Positions 62,012 to 64,000 of a stretch of DNA of 64,000 nt are shown here, piece after piece. The DNA is from Bacteroidetes bacterium 47-18 (GTDB taxonomy: Bacteria; Bacteroidota; Bacteroidia; Chitinophagales; Chitinophagaceae). Position 1 is the stretch's first letter, and each line of letters starts with the position of its first letter. A program made the translations under genes and the position numbers. The DNA is taken from the NCBI GenBank assembly GCA_001897155.1, contig MKSF01000033.1, positions 211,978-275,977 on the forward strand, in the 5' to 3' direction. The notes below the pieces were generated by a model. It ran no database searches. It was given only the letters and a program-made list of their open reading frames with translations, and was not told where the DNA came from.

Positions 62012-63478
62012 GTGAAAGACATACATAAACATTTTGAACAGTTCAGGGCACTTTACAGCAAAACATTTGATCTCGATCTGACCGATATCCATTCCCTGCC
62101 GCTTTCAGGATCGGACAGGAAATATTTCCGGCTGACAGACGAAAAAGGAAAAACCTCAATAGGCACATTCAGCACAGACCGTAACGAAACCAATTCTTTT
62201 CTATACTTCTCCAGGGTCTTTAAAAAGCACCAGCTGGCTGTACCCGAGATATACGTTACCTCCGGCGATAAGAAATACTATATACAGGAAGATGTGGGCG
62301 CCGTCAGCCTGCTGGAAATACTGCAGCAGGAAGGCTATACGGAACGTGTTAAGAACCTGTACAAAAAAGCCATTGACGGGCTGGTACGCTTCCACTGGCA
62401 GGCCAGCAAGGAAATAGACTATACCCTGTGCCACGGCTCGTCCCAGTTTGACCGCAACGCCATCTTCAGCGATGTGCTCTACTTCAAATATTATTTTGCC
62501 GACCTGCTCAAGGTGGAATACGATAAGAACCTGTTGCTGGAAGAGTTCAATGATGCTTCCAAGAACCTGGCATCCCAGAAGCCCCAGGCATTCATGTATC
62601 GTGATTTCCAGTCCAGGAATATCCTGGTCAGGGACGAGGAGGTTCACTTTATAGATTTCCAGGGAGGCATGCAGGGATTACCGCAATACGACATCGCGTC
62701 CCTGCTGTGGCAGGCCAAGGCGCAACTTCCGGACGAATGGAAGAACGACCTGCTGAACTATTATTTTGAAGCGCTGAAATTGCTGCCCGAGAGGCCCAAT
62801 TTCGATGAGACCACCTTCAGGCGGGTGTACCTGGACTGCGTGCTGCTCCGCATCATGCAGACACTGGGCGCCTATGGATTCAGGGGACTTTACGAGAAAA
62901 AGCCCCACTTCCTGAGCAGCATATACCCCGCTCTGCTGCAACTGAAGAGCTTTCTGAATACCTGGCCGCATCTGCCCAGCTCCAACGAGCTGCGGAAATT
63001 GCTGCTGCAGCTTATCAAACCCGAGATAATAGCCCGGTTCGAGCCCCGGCAGCTGGACGCTGATAATACCCGGAAGCTGCAGGTAGATATATACAGCTTC
63101 AGCTATAAAAAGGGACTGCCGGCAGCCAATGTGCATGGCGGAGGCTTTGTGTTTGACTGCAGGGGCATCCTGAACCCGGGCAGGGAAGCAAGCTATAAGG
63201 CCCAGACCGGTAAGGATATGTCCGTTCAGACCTACCTGGAGACCCAGACGGACATGCCTAAATTCCTGGCAGGCGTATTCAGCGTAGTGGACATCAGCGT
63301 GGAGGATTATATCATCCGCGGGTTTGACAACCTGCAGATCTCTTTTGGCTGTACCGGCGGGCAGCACAGGTCGGTCTATGCCGCGGAGCAGACCAAAAAG
63401 CACCTGGAAAGCAAATACGGCGTACAGGTGAATATCATCCACCTGGAGCAGGACGCCAATGACCTGACCAGGAGGTAG
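62012..63478 (+). CDS. Aminoglycoside-phosphotransferase-fold sugar kinase fused to a RapZ C-terminal domain
   Basis: The 488-residue protein has two domains. Residues about 20-330 form an APH-fold kinase resembling MurNAc/GlcNAc kinases of the AmgK type (PLSGSDRKYFRL; YRDFQSRNILV with catalytic Asp and Asn; HFIDFQGGMQGLPQYDIASLL). Residues about 355-485 match the C-terminal domain of RapZ (SFSYKKGLP, GFVFDCRGILNPGREASYKAQTGKDMSVQTYLE, ISFGCTGGQHRSVYAAEQTKKHL), which in E. coli senses glucosamine-6-phosphate and binds sRNA. The N-terminal RapZ ATPase domain is absent. It uses GTG as start. It belongs with envelope genes, so a role in amino-sugar salvage or sensing is likely, though not proven. 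Confidence 0.88.
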   Translation: MKDIHKHFEQFRALYSKTFDLDLTDIHSLPLSGSDRKYFRLTDEKGKTSIGTFSTDRNETNSFLYFSRVFKKHQLAVPEIYVTSGDKKYYIQEDVGAVSLLEILQQEGYTERVKNLYKKAIDGLVRFHWQASKEIDYTLCHGSSQFDRNAIFSDVLYFKYYFADLLKVEYDKNLLLEEFNDASKNLASQKPQAFMYRDFQSRNILVRDEEVHFIDFQGGMQGLPQYDIASLLWQAKAQLPDEWKNDLLNYYFEALKLLPERPNFDETTFRRVYLDCVLLRIMQTLGAYGFRGLYEKKPHFLSSIYPALLQLKSFLNTWPHLPSSNELRKLLLQLIKPEIIARFEPRQLDADNTRKLQVDIYSFSYKKGLPAANVHGGGFVFDCRGILNPGREASYKAQTGKDMSVQTYLETQTDMPKFLAGVFSVVDISVEDYIIRGFDNLQISFGCTGGQHRSVYAAEQTKKHLESKYGVQVNIIHLEQDANDLTRR

Positions 63479-63529
63479 GAAACACGGTAAAATATGGGGA
63501 CCGGGTTTTAACCCTGCCCCGCACCCTTC

Positions 63530-64000
63530 GACAGGCTCAGGGTGACAACAGAACTCAATTTAATATAATGGTGTCATGTTGAGCTTGTCGAAACACACAC
63601 CCTTATGCATGATCAGGGTGACAACCCTCGTATCATGTTGAGCTTGTCGACACACACCCTTATGCCTGAGTACCCATTAAAGCACCTGTCAGGCTGAGCT
63701 CGTCGAAGCCAATAACAGTATTCCTGTCGAGCCAGTCCAAACATTACCCTTCAGGCTCAGGGTGACAACCCTCGTGTCATGTTGAGCTTATCAAAACACA
63801 CACACCTATGCCTGAGTACCCATTAAAGCACCTGTCAGGCTGAACCCGTTGAAGCCCAATAACAGTATTCCTGTTGGGCCCACCCAAATACAACCCCTCG
63901 ACAGGCTCAGGGTGACAACACTCGTGTCATGTTGAGCTTGTCGAAACACACACCCTTATTCAGAGTAACCATTAAAGCACCTGTCAGGCTGAGCTCGTCG
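63530..64000. repeat. Tandem intergenic repeat array (TTCGACAGGCTCA/TGTTGAGCTTGTCGA)
   Basis: Units of about 143-150 bases are repeated about three times and continue past the window edge. Each contains CAGGCTCAGGGTGACAAC, then TCATGTTGAGCTTGTCGA (a near-inverse of the first), ACACACACCCTTATGCCTGA, CATTAAAGCACCTGTCAGGC and AACAGTATTCCTGT. The unit phases start at about 63619, 63762 and 63912. There is no ORF that I can support in 63479-64000. Confidence 0.85.

Noticed and set aside
63530..64000. CRISPR array
   Set aside because: The repeated unit is about 145 bases with no short repeat/unique spacer alternation, and no cas genes are present.

Overview
The window reads as chromosomal DNA of a free-living, aerobic member of the Bacteroidota, most likely from the Chitinophagales/Sphingobacteriales side of the phylum. 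The genus is not resolvable from sequence alone. The evidence is: two cell-surface proteins with type IX secretion C-terminal sorting domains (one type A, one type B), the Bacteroidota-type -7 promoter box TAnnTTTG upstream of many genes, a GSCFA protein, a short NuoG, and lineage-typical gene orders (coaX / outer-membrane protein / lptC, and lptE / TPR protein / secG).

Layout. 1-2297 (-): 5' part of rpoB, with its own promoter. 2749-7396: two small envelope ORFs, a divergent pair of a fumarylacetoacetase-like enzyme and a GSCFA protein, a polytopic membrane protein and smpB, then tRNA-Cys. 7779-25034 (+): a complete 14-subunit respiratory complex I operon (nuoA to nuoN). It is interrupted by three unrelated genes: an AT-rich hypothetical between nuoD and nuoE, and a lipoprotein plus a T9SS-sorted protein between nuoE and nuoF. 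It is followed by accD and its terminator. 26045-29814: an acyl-CoA synthetase remnant, a T9SS type B adhesin-like protein and two hypotheticals. 29919-33310 (-): the elongasome pair rodA and mrdA. 33534-41602: hflX, a cold-shock gene, an alpha/beta hydrolase, dnaG, hutH and a DUF349 protein. 41889-46315: a DUF4129 protein, a PIF1-type helicase and an ABC-2 permease. 46512-48740: a hipBA toxin-antitoxin module flanked by direct repeats. 48806-52801: rsmI, pssA and recQ. 52980-53217 (-): a previously unlisted small RNA candidate with a full promoter, a rod-like fold and a terminator (6S-like). 53447-56055: an overlapping cassette of an exported protein, a 7-TM protein, a histidine kinase and a response regulator. 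56081-63478: an envelope biogenesis cluster with lptC, an outer-membrane protein and coaX on the minus strand, and lptE, a TPR protein, secG, lpxH, a SixA-like phosphatase and a kinase fused to a RapZ C-terminal domain on the plus strand. 63479-64000: tandem intergenic repeats running off the window.

How the genes work together. The nuo block supplies NADH oxidation and proton pumping. accD supplies malonyl-CoA for lipids. pssA, lptC, lptE, lpxH, secG, rodA and mrdA build membrane, lipopolysaccharide and peptidoglycan. The kinase/RapZ fusion probably belongs to amino-sugar salvage or sensing. Intergenic regions carry two dispersed repeat families: one built around a CGGAATGAC core, the other around a TTCGACAGGCTCA core. 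No transposase, phage gene or CRISPR array was seen.
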